The position numbers and the translations under genes were made by a program. Below, piece after piece: positions 38,560 through 48,820 of a DNA stretch of 64,000 nucleotides; the first letter of the stretch is position 1, and each line of letters starts with the position of its first letter. Origin of the DNA: Heligmosomoides polygyrus polygyrus (Eukaryota > Nematoda > Chromadorea > Rhabditida > Heligmosomidae). The notes beneath the pieces are model-generated. The model made no database searches. It was given only the letters and a program-made list of their open reading frames with translations, and had not been told where the DNA came from. The stretch spans positions 93,010,728 through 93,074,727 of the forward strand of contig OX377204.1 in the NCBI GenBank assembly GCA_947396885.1, in the 5' to 3' direction.

Positions 38560-39055
38560 CTACAGGGTGCGGCAAAAGTTCTTGAACACATATAGTTGGC
38601 CGCCCTAACGACTGTTTTAAAGCAAATGGGAGGAAATTCACAGTATTTATTACTGTCGACCAGGCACATACAAAAGCGGTAAGGTTTCAAAACGGCCTCC
38701 TTTTGGAGAAAGCATACATGGCGGTACGCAGGGCTGTTCACTGTGACTCCTTCTTAACTATTGACCAATTTTTCGAACATCAAAACGGCAGAATTCTTGC
38801 CAAGGACATAGAAGAAACCAACCAGAATGAAAGAGTAGCACCAACAGCAGGATATCCGAAGTCTGTTATGGTTTTTCGAGGATTAACAGCTGATGGGAAA
38901 ACACCGCTGCTTTTCGTGAAAAGTGGAACCAAAATCAACACAGTGAAATCAGAACTGTCTAGAGCACATTCTGAAGAAATTCTCCCTGAGCATCTTCCCA
39001 CTTTTGAAATGGCAACCGAAGTTATCAGCAGGATTCTGGGCCAGCTCACAAGGCT
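38560..39055 (+). pseudogene. Tc1-like transposase remnant
   Basis: Possible terminus ACAGGGTGCGGCAAAAGTTC at 38563. In frame from about 38750: FLTIDQFFEHQNGRILAKDI, VAPTAGYPKSVMVFRGLTAD, GKTPLLFVKSGTKINTVK, EEILPEHLP. This corresponds to the middle of a Tc1/IS630-type transposase (usual ...DEK.F.I...SVMVWGGI). N- and C-terminal parts are missing; the first catalytic Asp context is lost. Confidence 0.68.
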
Positions 39056-39056
39056 C

Positions 39057-39313
39057 AGGCTCATTTATACTTCACTGTCGGGCGAAGCGACTCGAACGAA
39101 GCGATATGTCAGCAATTACGCACAATTGTGTACTTGGACACATGCAATTATGCACACATTTTCGGATCCACTGCAAAAGGCAACTGGAGCAGTAATATCG
39201 TGCTCTAATCCATCGCTGATATCGAGAGCGACGCGATCCGACGCTGACCGGCGCTATCAATCAATTTGGCCTCTTTGCATGGAATTGCGTCGCGCGGCGA
39301 TGGAAGTATAAAG
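39057..39313. mobile_element. Possible MITE with TTTATACTTC termini
   Basis: GGCTCATTTATACTTCACTG on the left and the inverse of GATGGAAGTATAAAGGGGG on the right; interior GC-rich with GCGTCGCGCGGCGA, like the F1-F8 group. No clear target duplication. Confidence 0.45.
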
Positions 39314-39414
39314 GGGGTCTGAAATGGTAGTTTTCCGGATTTTATCGCAGCCGATGAGTGGCCCACGTACGTGGACCTCAATCCGATGAACTGCTCAAAA
39401 GTCTTTGCTGAAGA

Positions 39415-39705
39415 GTAAGGCTAAATAACGGCGTGCTTAGTCCGTTTCAGAATGCGCCGCGCATTCTGCCTCCGCGGAATGTCGTGGAGGCGATTTCAAT
39501 CCATATTTGGCCATACAATGACTTGCGGTGGCCGGCCGATGAAGAAGTCAGCGCTTTATCCTTCCCAAACAAGTCTGGTTCCAATTCACCGACCCCGGAG
39601 GGATGGAAGAATTGGCTTGCTTGGGTGGGAAATTCGAACCAGGAACCTGGCATCGGGTGCATGCAACAGCCGGCACTCCTTCGACCGCACTATAGGCTAC
39701 GAAAT
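39415..39705 (-). mobile_element. SINE-A copy
   Basis: Reverse copy; tail hairpin here is GAATGCG-CCG-CGCATTC, head degraded near CGACCGCACTATAGGC. Abuts FB copy d. Confidence 0.8.
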
Positions 39706-39709
39706 AAGT

Positions 39710-40975
39710 AGATAGAGGTGTAATAATTTTATTAAAATTTTGTTTTTTTAATAATAAATTAGATGTCGTCTTAAAGCACAGCATTCCAAATTTCATTTAA
39801 ATTAGTGCAGGGAAGATCGCGCCATGCACTTGAAAGCTTGTAATTTTTATATGACAGAGAGTGTGGATGCTGCCCACATGAAGCATCAAACTGAGAGCGT
39901 GTCTTTTACAGTTGATTTTGGCGTGTTGTTCACAGGTGTGAAACTCGATCTAAGCAAAAATTCTGCTATCAATCGAATAAAAATCGCGACCTCTTATACG
40001 AGAACGTGACGGAATCTGTTTTTTCAGCGCTAAAAATTTGACGGTCGCCTGCTTTTTAAGACAAGCTTCATGCCATTATTTTGACATAAAAATGAGAATT
40101 TCATAAAATTTCAGACAATGTATTCACATACTGGGCGGGTGAAATAACTTTTTAAAATTTTTCTTGAAAAAAAATTATTGTTCGCTTTGATTTCAAAAGT
40201 GTTGGGCTAGCTTAAAGCAGTATCCATTTTGATTTGAAAGGTGTTCAATTCGATGTGGAAATGTTCTTTTAGTGCTCTGGATGCCTGTAGCCTTCCTTGT
40301 CACACCCTTTGGATTCGATCGGGCAAGAGCTCGATAAGTACCTATTATTTTTATACGCATGCATTTTTAGAATAACTTCTAAACCGAATACGATTTATTC
40401 CCTGTTTTCGAAGAAGTTTAAAGAAGAGAACGCCGTCACTTGCCAAAGGATACGACATGGCCACACTTTCGATTTTACCGGAGGTTTCACATTTATCCCT
40501 AGTTTTCAGCAATGTTTTTCGATGTTTTAAACTAATAGGAAGTCCACTTGTAGATTTACGAGGTGACATTAGCTGACCGGATGCAAAGAAAAACCAAAAC
40601 CAAAATAAGGTGCCACATCGCTCTTTTTGATCGCTTTGTGGAACGGATTCGCCCACAAAGGAAAGTGACTGAATCCCTGCCCTTTGCAGCTGCCCATACT
40701 CTTATAGCCATCTTCGTGTCGCTTTGGACACTTTCCAGATGAAATTTAACACTCTCCTAAGAAAGTTTTTTAGGACTTTTGAGAAGCGAACTCTTCCAAA
40801 TCAAAATGTCCTTCAGTCATGTTAAACTACGGACTCAATAAGATTATTAGAACAGTTTGTTGTTAAACAAAATTTGTTGCAACTTTCTTTGAATTTTCCA
40901 GTCCGACTCCCCCAATAAGTGTAATAATTGTATAAAATTTTTATTTTTGAAAAAATTATAAATTGTAATTTGTCC
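39710..40975. repeat. Foldback family FB, copy d (left arm of a large inverted repeat)
   Basis: Inverted match to 45165-46655, with very high identity over the inner 700 bp (40270-40975). A 100-codon frame (40351-40656 minus) recurs on the plus strand at 45487-45777 because of the inversion; it has no known domain. Confidence 0.82.
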
Positions 40976-41089
40976 TACTGTCGTCTAATTTGTCTTGCTT
41001 TCAAAAAACGCCAATTTTTCGAATATTCGAACTCGAATGTTCAAATCCGAACAGAAGTTGTTCGAATTCCTATTCCAACAGATCATTCT

Positions 41090-41405
41090 GACATACTATA
41101 ACATCAACCTCTTACACAATACCGAGTGGGTCGCCATGTCGAGGAATTGAGACGCGAGAATGTTCAGCAACTAGGCTGGGAAGTTCTGCCCAATCCACAG
41201 AACTCTCCAGGCATGTGTACTTCTGAATAGAGCGCTGAATCAGCACCTCGGAGACAGAGACTTCGAGGGTCGAGAGCAAACTGGAGACAGAAGTTCCTCA
41301 GTTCGGTTTCTTCCTCGGAGTTTCTTGGACTGTGACGGAGAGGAATCTGAAGGTTGCCCGCAAGCTGGGAGAGAATCCTAAATTTGAATGGGAATTGCAA
41401 CTTTT
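41090..41405 (+). pseudogene. Mariner-like transposase C-terminal remnant
   Basis: Plus strand: RVGRHVEELRRENVQQLGWE and VLPNPQNSPG at the place of the usual GWEVLPHPPYSPDLAPSDYH, then RRQRLRGSRANW and a tail resembling GI.KLP..WE....NG. Heavily damaged. It sits next to FB copy d. Confidence 0.55.
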
Positions 41406-41409
41406 ACAC

Positions 41410-41812
41410 AACGAATGACGGAGTCTTTGGTTCGTAACTTGTTACAGTTGTTTTTGTTCTGTTATTTGTGTGTAAGAAGACTTCACGATCAGTCAAGTAC
41501 ATCTGAATAAGGAAATAGCAGGGCTAGCGGACCAGTAAGATTCGAGCGAAAGCGACCGACCTTCCGGATTCTCAGATCGGATGCGATGTGCGAAAACGAT
41601 CCATCTCCGACATACCGATGGCTAGCCGGACGTAAGCCGCTCTCGGGCCAGCCGCCGAGAGTGACCGTGAAATTGACGGCGATTTAGCCAGCGGCGCGGC
41701 TCAATCTGCAGACGTTCTAGCCGCACGCCATGGAACCGGTTTCCGAATACCAGACCATTATGGCTATTATGTGTTAAACACTCTAATCTCTCAGGTTTCT
41801 TGGTGTAGTACG
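41410..41812. other. No recognisable feature
   Basis: Mixed sequence; no TIRs, coding or repeat matches recognised. Confidence 0.4.
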
Positions 41813-41814
41813 AG

Positions 41815-42015
41815 CGTATGTATAGCATTTTCACGTCGAACTGGACACGTCTCTCTTTAAAACAACGCTTTTAAAATGAAAAAGAGCACCTTCCAAATCA
41901 AAAATAGCTCCTTTTGCATTGAACTACACGGTCGTAAAACGATAGAATAATTTTTTGTTCAGATAAATGTTAGTATTACCTTTTTGAACTTTTAATTCAC
42001 TTACCCGACAAGTGA
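41815..42015. mobile_element. Foldback family FB, terminal fragment (copy e)
   Basis: TATAGCATTTTCACGTCGAA, CTGGACACGTC, then TTGAACTACACGGTCG and AATTCACTTACCCGACAAG match the terminal 200 bp of FB copies. An apparent inner continuation lies at 42262-42320. Confidence 0.58.
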
Positions 42016-42085
42016 ACACATTCCTGGTCATGGGTGAGTGATGACAGACCTCGAGGATGTCGCGAAATTTACGAGCGGTTAAACA

Positions 42086-42240
42086 GCGCTGGTGGTGTAA
42101 GACGTAGCATCGCTGCCAGGAAAGCAGACGTTGCGGGTTCGAGTCCCGCCTAGCGCAGGAGTTTTGATCGCAACAAAACATGCTATAATAACATCTAGCC
42201 TCTTTACCAGCCATTCCAGGCTTAAGCGAATGTGTTAAAA
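42086..42240 (+). mobile_element. SINE-B copy 2
   Basis: Head 42086-42157 pairs at the acceptor (GCGCTGG/CTAGCGC) and T-arm (GCGGG-TTCGAGT-CCCGC), but the anticodon loop CAGGAAA lacks U33. Body GTTTTGATCGCAACAAAACA as in copy 1. Confidence 0.72.
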
Positions 42241-42422
42241 AGCTGTTACTAGTGAACATATGGTTTGAAATTTTATAAACATTTTATTTTTGAGGAAAAA
42301 TGGTAACTTAAAACTAGCATTGTATTCCATGTGCGACTGTCCTTGAATCTCGGCATTTCTTAGAACAGTATGGCAGGTAGTCGTGGAGCTGTCGTGCCAA
42401 GATTGATATCGAACGTTTATTC

Positions 42423-42458
42423 GGCTTACGTTTCGGCGTAACTGCCTTCTTCAGGGCC
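42423..42458 (-). ncRNA. Hammerhead-ribozyme-like core, PLE2
   Basis: Minus strand: GGCC-CTGAAGA-AGGCAGTTACGCC-GAAA-CGTA-AGCC. This copy has the canonical U4 (CTGAAGA). The cleavage triplet would be GTA. Directly follows the intron 3' end TTTTTTCCAG. Confidence 0.67.
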
Positions 42459-42660
42459 TGGAAAAAACAAGGGGAGTTAGAGAAATTACCCGTCCAAGAG
42501 TCATTTCAAGTTTCAGCCTTCTCGAAAGCTAAAGGGAGAAAGAGACAAACCGCGAGGAGGACAGCCCAACTGACCTTATGTAAACAGCCGAAGGCTGTGG
42601 AGTCACCCTTCAGATGGAGATAAATGTGGGTGAATGAGGTCCTCCCTTCGGGTCAGCCCC

Positions 42661-43825
42661 TCAGCGACCTTCCGGCTGGCGCCCCCCAGGGTCAAGCCCA
42701 CAGAGGTCGGCAAATGGAGCCAACTCCTGGGTTATGGCCACCTTCCTATTGATTTCAGGGTTCTTGAACGCAATCCACAGCGCCTCCAGGGCCTTGCGCG
42801 CTGCGATGTCGACCTCGCGGGCCAGGATCGTCACCGCCACTCTAACCACTGCGCCACTATGACTTCGCAGCTTGTGCTCCCCGAAGGGTGTGGCGACTTT
42901 GCACCTGTTGACCCCATCCATATGCTCCTTAACCCTTACCCAAAGTGGTCTGCCAGTCTCGTCAACGTATTCCTCCTTGCATTCAATGCAAGTTATGAGG
43001 TATACTGTTCCTGAAGCCCTACAGGCGCCTTCGCTGCTGAATGGGCAGACCACACAGGAGGGTGTTTCACAAGCGCAGTCATTAATATGGTTCCTGTACC
43101 AGTTGCGCCTTGAAATTAGCCGGAGCCACCTAAAGATGTCACCCCGGTCAGCCTTATGAATGCATTCCCGTACTTGAGCACTGAGAGCGTCCGAGATAAA
43201 AGGTAGGGTGAGGGCGATTTGATCACGCAATTGTGCCCTGTGTATGCGTGCTTGTGCACGTGGTTGACGGCCACTGAACATGTTGTGGGCAACATACCCG
43301 TTGGATAAGGCAATGCGAGATGCCATTTTCCTAGATGAGGACTTGAACTCGCTATTCGAGGACACCAGTGCAGCTGTTTGAAACATATTCCGGACATTGG
43401 CCCTCTTAGAACTGTATGGGTGTGCGGATCGATAGTGCACAATGATGTCCTTGTTGCTGGGCTTCTGGTACCACTTAGTTTGGAAGATGTTCCTAGAGAG
43501 ACGAATTTCCACGTTGAGGAACGGCAACCAGTGACTTGTCGGCTTCTCCCTTGTGAGCTTGATATGCTCAGCCTGATGGTTCAGCAACTCGAAGCAGGCA
43601 TCCATTTCGCTCTGCGTGGGACATACGATGAGACAATCATCTATTAGGTTAATACGTAAGTTCTCAGACATTTGGGGCATGAAATATTTATTATCACAAC
43701 ATACGAACAACAATATCAAATCGTGGTAAGTCATGGATGCCTTTTCTCCAAAACGTGGCCTGTTGTGATTCGAAAATGTGAGCAGTGCCTCCATGACATC
43801 CTCTCGGTTCCTAAATTGCTGGCCG
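42661..43825 (-). pseudogene. PLE2 RT/GIY-YIG protein, partial
   Basis: Minus strand: NREDVMEALLTFSNHNRPRF and YHDLILLFVCCDNKYF (after motif A), then a deletion removing motif B, then INLIDDCLIVCPTQSEMDAC with the catalytic IDD. Next WLPFLNVEIRLSRNIF, a long linker, the Cys cluster CETPSCVVCPFS and GIY-YIG (GTVYLITCIECKEEYVDETG, with YVD in place of YVG). Open to the end (DLCGL) without stops, unlike PLE1, but 5'-truncated and lacking motifs A and B. The frame continues upstream into mariner sequence by chance. Confidence 0.82.
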
Positions 43826-44721
43826 TCCAAATAGCGTTGAAGGCTTGAAAAACAAATGACAATCAGAAGGAGCGAGATCTGGTGAGTAAGGTGGATGTGG
43901 AAGAACGGTCCATCCGTAGTCCGCCAACTCAGCCGCCGTCGCTCTAGCAATATGCGGTCTAGCGCTGTCGTGTTGAAAATACACCTTCACTTGCTCTCCT
44001 CGTGTGGTTTGAAGGTGAGCCCTCATCTTCCTGGTTGGTTGACGTAAACCTCTGCCGTCACTGTTAGCCCTTCGTTCAGCAGCTCCCAGTATTCTACGCC
44101 AAGAACGCTCCACCGAATGCATAGCATCACCTTTTTCACGTGAAGGTCGGGTTTCGGAACGTCCTCTGCCTCTCCAGTTGCGTTAACCCACTGTACACGC
44201 CGGTGATAATTAGAGTAGAGTATTCACTTCTCATCCCCGGTGACAAGGTTGTCCAGCCATCCGTGGATACGTCTGAGGGTAAGGAGAGACAGAGCGACAT
44301 GGGCTCTGCGATCCATGTCATGTTGTGTCAAGTCGTGAGGTACCCAGCGATATAAACTTTGCACCTTGCCAATCGACTTCAATCCTCGAACGACTGTTGG
44401 GTGACCAACACCAGGAGTGCTTGATAGTTCGCCAGTGGTTGGGTATGGGTCCGCTTCCACTCTACTTCGGAGGCCATCCAAATCCAGTGTCATCGAACGC
44501 CCTTCTCGTTCATTATCTTCAACGGAGAATTCACCAACTGCAAACTTCGAGAACCACTGGTACACAGTACTTCGAGCAGGAGCACTCTCGTTGTAAACAT
44601 CCTTCGGGCGACGATACGATTCGTTGGCATTGAGGCCAGGTTGATGCAGGAATAACATGACGTGCGGAATATGCGTCTCGGTTGGGATGAATTGCTTAGC
44701 CATAATAGCTGACGTTAACAA
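43826..44721 (-). pseudogene. Mariner transposase M2, truncated
   Basis: N-terminal part 44224-44721: ARSTVYQWFSKFAVGEFSVE, PTTGELSSTPGVGHPTVVRG, YRWVPHDLTQHDMDRR, ending GDEK before a stop (Trp expected). After frameshifts the catalytic part reads VKVYFQHDSARPHIARATAA and PHPPYSPDLAPSDCHLF (D, D present), then in another frame SSLQRYLDGQQF, where mariner sequence stops at the PLE2 junction. It belongs to a different mariner group than M1. Inactive. Confidence 0.85.
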
Positions 44722-44724
44722 CGC

Positions 44725-45003
44725 AGAAGTGAGTGTTAGGAACAGTTTTGTAGCCCTTTCCTTTCTCTATCGATCGATCATTTAGGCGTTGATACATGTG
44801 AGAAATTTGGCGGGAAAATGCGCTTTCAATTCATGAGGGATCAAATGACCTAGAACTTATGCACCAACCTAATACTTCGTTGGCCTTTCTGTAAGACTTC
44901 GTCAAGGGAGTTGGTCGGTCAACTTTGTGAATGTTCTGTCTCATTAAGGTTCTTATTCGACTGACAGCAAAAATTTTGCATGATATGACAAAAACAGTTG
45001 CTA
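44725..45003. other. No recognisable feature
   Basis: May include the 5' end of mariner M2; no inverted terminus was identified. Confidence 0.4.
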
Positions 45004-45004
45004 G

Positions 45005-46830
45005 GAACATGAACACACATCTTCATTTAGATGCTTCGTGAAAGCAGCATGTTAACACTATCAATCAAATGAAAACCGCGTCGACCAGGCGCGTGCAGAT
45101 GCAGGTGAGTGCATGGCGCGATCTGGTTTTCTAATGCACTAAGTGATTGCTTCTTTGCTTTACTTAAAGACAAATTACAATTTATAATTTTTTCAAAAAT
45201 AAAAATTTTATACAATTATTACACTTATTGGGGGAGTCGGACTGGAAAATTCAAAGAAAGTTGCAACAAATTTTGTTTAACAACAAACTGTTCTAATAAT
45301 CTTATTGAGTCCGTAGTTTAACATGACTGAAGGACATTTTGATTTGGAAGAGTTCGCTTCTCAAAAGTCCTAAAAAATTTTCTTAGGAGAGTGTTAAATT
45401 TCATCTGGAAAGTGTCCAAAGCGACACGAAGATGGCTATAAGAGTATGGGCAGCTGCAAAGGGCAGGGATTCAGTCACTCTCCTTTGTGGGCGAATCCGT
45501 TCCACAAAGCGATCAAAAAGAGCGATGTGGCACCTTATTTTGGTTTTGGTTTTTCTTTGCATCCGGTCAGCTAATGTCACCTCGCAAATCTACAAGTGGA
45601 CTTCCTATTAGTTTAAAACATCGAAAAACATTGCTGAAAACTAGGGATAAATGTGAAACCTCCGGTAAAATCGAAAGTGTGGCCATGTCGTATCCTTTGG
45701 CAAGTGACGGCGTTCTCTTCTTTAGACCTCTTCGAAAACAGGGAATGAATCGTATTCAGCTTAGAAGTTATGTCTAAAAATGCATGCGTATAAAAGTAAT
45801 AGGTACTTATTGCCCGATCGGATCCAAAAGGCGCGACAAGGGAGGTTATAGCCATCCAGAGCACTGAAAGAACATTTTCAAATTAAATTGGACTCTCCTT
45901 TAAGCTATCCTAAGACTTCTGAAATCGATGCGAACTTTTCCAAATTGACATGAGCTTCTCACACATTAAACTAGAAATACTCTGAAAAGGTTAGACAATT
46001 TTTTTCCTCAAGGAAAATTTTAGTATAACTTCATTTGAGGTTTTAATTCGCTTACGTAATAAGTGAATACTTCCTTAAATTTTTTTATGAAAGCAAAAGG
46101 ACCAAAACCAACAAAAACCAAAGCAATAGTTTAGTTTCCGTTTTGCACGTGCCCTTAGACGGAAAGCAAACCAACTATTGCTTTGGTTTTTGTTGGTTTT
46201 GGTCCTTTTGCTTTCATTCCGTTTCATCACATTTTCAGCCTTCTGTTTTTCCTTCCTTTATGAAAAATAGTGGTATAAAGCCTTTTTCAAAACCAGGCAA
46301 GCGTCCAATTTTTAGCGCTGAAAAACAGATTCCGCCATTCCCTCGTCCAAGAGGTCGCGACTTCTATTCGATTAATAGCAACATTTCTGCTTAGATAGAG
46401 TTTCACACCTGTGAGCAACAGCCAAAAGCAACTGTAAAAGACACGTGTTCTCAGTCTGATGCTTTATGTAGGCAGCATCTACACTCTCCGTGAAGTAAAA
46501 ATTACAAGCTTTTTAAGTGCATAGCGCGATCTTCCTGTACTAGGTTAAATGAAATTTGGATTGCTGTGCTTTGAAATAAAATTTAATTTAATATTTTTCC
46601 TAAAAAATAAAAATTTTATAAAATTATTACACCTCTTCTTATTTCGTAGCTTGTAGCGCAATACACAATACATGTTCTTTGTTCTGTTCTGGTTTTTAAC
46701 GTTCATGTTCTGTTTGGTCTTTTTTGTGTGGATAAATAAATAAATAAATAAATAAATAACTTTGGTTCGAAAAATCTCCAATTTGATTTGAAAAGTGTCC
46801 AATTTAGCGTGAAAATGGCATATATAGGAC
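45005..46830. repeat. Foldback family FB, copy f (right arm of the large inverted repeat)
   Basis: 45165-46655 mirrors 39710-40975; the arm contains a 130-bp perfect hairpin insert at 46088-46216 missing from the other arm. The end at about 46790-46830 (CCAATTTAGCGTGAAAATGG, CATATATAGG) is the FB terminus. Confidence 0.78.
46088..46216. mobile_element. Perfect-armed hairpin insert
   Basis: TGAAAGCAAAAGGACCAAAA at the left and its exact inverse at the right, arms of at least 42 bp without mismatch around a loop of about 40 bp. Absent from FB copy d. Confidence 0.75.
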
Positions 46831-46875
46831 TAAGGTAAGCAATAAAAAGCCATTAGAGGAGGTTAAGGAAGGATC

Positions 46876-47162
46876 TGGGCGCGTGTAGCGCAGTCAGAGG
46901 AGGCGCCGGCTATCGCGTGCACCCGATACCAGGTTCTTGGTTCGAATTTCCCACCCAGGCCAGCCAAGCCTTCCATTCCTCCGAGATCGGAGAATTAATA
47001 CTGGACATGTCTGGAAAGGATAGAGCGCTGATTTCTTTAACAGCCGGCCACCGCAAGTATGACCAAATACGCATCCAAATTGTCTCTACGATATCGAGTA
47101 GAAGTAGAATGCGTGGCGCATTCCAAAAAAGATTGAGCAACGCCGTCCTTTATCCTCTACCC
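46876..47162 (+). mobile_element. SINE-A copy (full length)
   Basis: Head TAGCGCAGTCAGAGGAGGCG, B-box-like GGTTCGAATTTCCC, tail hairpin GAATGCG-TGG-CGCATTC, pyrimidine tail CCTTTATCCTCTACC. Confidence 0.86.
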
Positions 47163-47369
47163 TTTACATACAAGACTGGATAAGCCCAGTTCTAATTGCT
47201 TTTTCTTGCCATTGGGAGTTTTACTATATATAATTCAGTTGATTCGTGGGTCACGTTGTCAGTCAAAGGAGGTGTGGGACCAAAGTCAAACGATGCCTCA
47301 CGAAAGACAGAACGGCGTATATCATCACTGAGCTGGTATGGCGTCTCAGGGCATGCATGGGGATCAAAT

Positions 47370-47890
47370 ATTGAGCGCCGGGATTCAGAAGACGTGTTGA
47401 AGACGTTGTCCAACGTGCATAAGGAATCAGGGGCCGGATTCATTAACAAGTTACCCGTGGGTATAAGGATTAGCGATACCCACGATGAAGCCTGCATCTC
47501 TGACTCTTGCATTATCTCTATCTGACTCTTATCGTATCTCTACTCTCTATATCCCGCATACCCACGGGTTTAATTGCTGATGAATACGGCCCCTGAAGTG
47601 AGGGGGGACAGGGAAGGGGACCAGTATTGACTTCCGATATCGAACAACGTGTGTAGAGATGCAGAAGACGTGTCACAGAAGTCGTGCCACGAGTGTCGGG
47701 AGGCGGAACTTTTATCACAGTCATCGTGGCAACGTCGTGACACGTGCGTTGGGATTCAGCAAACATGTCACAAACGTTTTGCAATATGCGCACGGATCGA
47801 GAAGACGTGATACCGACGTCGTACAACGTGGGTACAGATCTAGAAGGCGTGCCACAGATCAGACTTTGCGCAGCATGCTTTGGATTTTCA
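47370..47890. repeat. Degenerate GAAGACGTG repeats
   Basis: Units such as CAGAAGACGTGTCACAGAAG, GAGAAGACGTGATACCGACG and AGAAGGCGTGCCACAGATC recur with ACAACGTGGGTACAG-like links, at least five times. A MITE interrupts the series. No coding pattern. Confidence 0.5.
47436..47596. mobile_element. GATTCATC-family MITE (copy 3)
   Basis: GGGGCCGGATTCATTAACAA and the inverse of TGATGAATACGGCCCC; interior ACCCGTGGGTAT / ATACCCACGGGT inverted and a TCTCTATCTGACTC run. Confidence 0.75.
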
Positions 47891-47959
47891 GATGACATTT
47901 CAAAGGCTTCGGCCAACGAGTGTGTACGTTTTATTGGAGAGGTGGATAGGGAGATTAAC

Positions 47960-48770
47960 TAAAGGAATCGCAGGAATATCTTTGCTGTTGGACAGTTATG
48001 GAACGGTATGGAGCGGTCTACCAATACCGACTGATTTCATCTATGTTTCCGCAGTTTAAGCGTTTCGGAATGAGCCTTTCGCGATCTGTTGCTCTCCACC
48101 CGCTACGTACGGTAGAGGGTGGATAGGCTCCATAGGAGCAGTTTTGTAGACTCTACCCTACCTTATCTATATGGTAGAACCAGCTTTTTGCTGTAATGAA
48201 GGTAAGATGATCTAAAGTGGAAAAGAAGACGGTCGGGTGTTCTATTCGTGGGTTTGGGCGAAGCCCCCAACCAGACGTGGAGGCCGCTAGGCCGCTGAAC
48301 GTCTTGTGTGACTATAATGGAGTCCACTGCAGCGTGGCACCAGTTTCCTGGTCCAGTTGTTCTGGAAACACTCTCCGACAATGCCCTATGCCGCCGACAG
48401 CAATACGCTGCCACAGCGTCAAGGACCCTCTCCTTCACGATGGGCACCTGCAGCTGAACCAGGAAGAACCCGTTCCACTCGGTGATGATATCGTGCGCGA
48501 GCGTACGCGGCGGCAGTGGCTGCGGGTTATTTTCGCGTTAGCCGGCTAGCGGTGGCGAGGAGTCGGACAGAAAACAGGTGGACGTGAGATGGAACATGCT
48601 TACGGATGTCACACGAAACTGCATCGGAGCGGGTTCTTCACCGTCGTCCGGTGAAGGAGTGACCCACCCCGGTCGGATCGGCGCAGCGCAGCCGATCCTC
48701 GCAGCGCGTATCCGCTTAAAAGCACTCTTGAGACATTCGATCGGTGACATCGTCGACGCTTATTCGCTGA
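47960..48770 (+). other. Upstream region of the GRL gene
   Basis: No recognised transposon. It runs directly into the first coding exon without an intervening repeat, so promoter and 5' leader sequence probably lie here. A minus-strand frame at 48163-48447 shows no family features. Confidence 0.4.
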
Positions 48771-48772
48771 TA

Positions 48773-48820
48773 ATGATGACGTTAGGCGCCGTTCTGCTTC
48801 TACTCGTCCCTGCCGCTCAG
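48773..48820 (+). CDS. GRL exon 1 (signal peptide)
   Basis: Sixteen codons from the first of two adjacent ATGs, ending CCGCTCAG before donor GTACCG. The second ATG (48776) would serve equally well. Confidence 0.8.

Larger units (their letters stand above)
42325..43825 (-). mobile_element. Penelope-like element PLE2 (5'-truncated)
   Basis: The left end has the tail CATGTGCGACTGTCC..GAATCTCGGCAT seen in the other PLEs, then a ribozyme-like core, a 117-bp intron-like segment (42458-42574) and the coding region. Its 5' side joins a mariner at about 43825, where the RT begins only after motif A. Confidence 0.8.

Noticed and set aside
40351..40656. 101-codon frame repeated at 45487-45777
   Set aside because: Conserved only because the two sites are arms of one inverted repeat; no known domain and no start context. 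Kept as part of the FB repeat.
42086..42157. Functional tRNA gene
   Set aside because: Same reasons as at 2565; anticodon loop CAGGAAA is abnormal.
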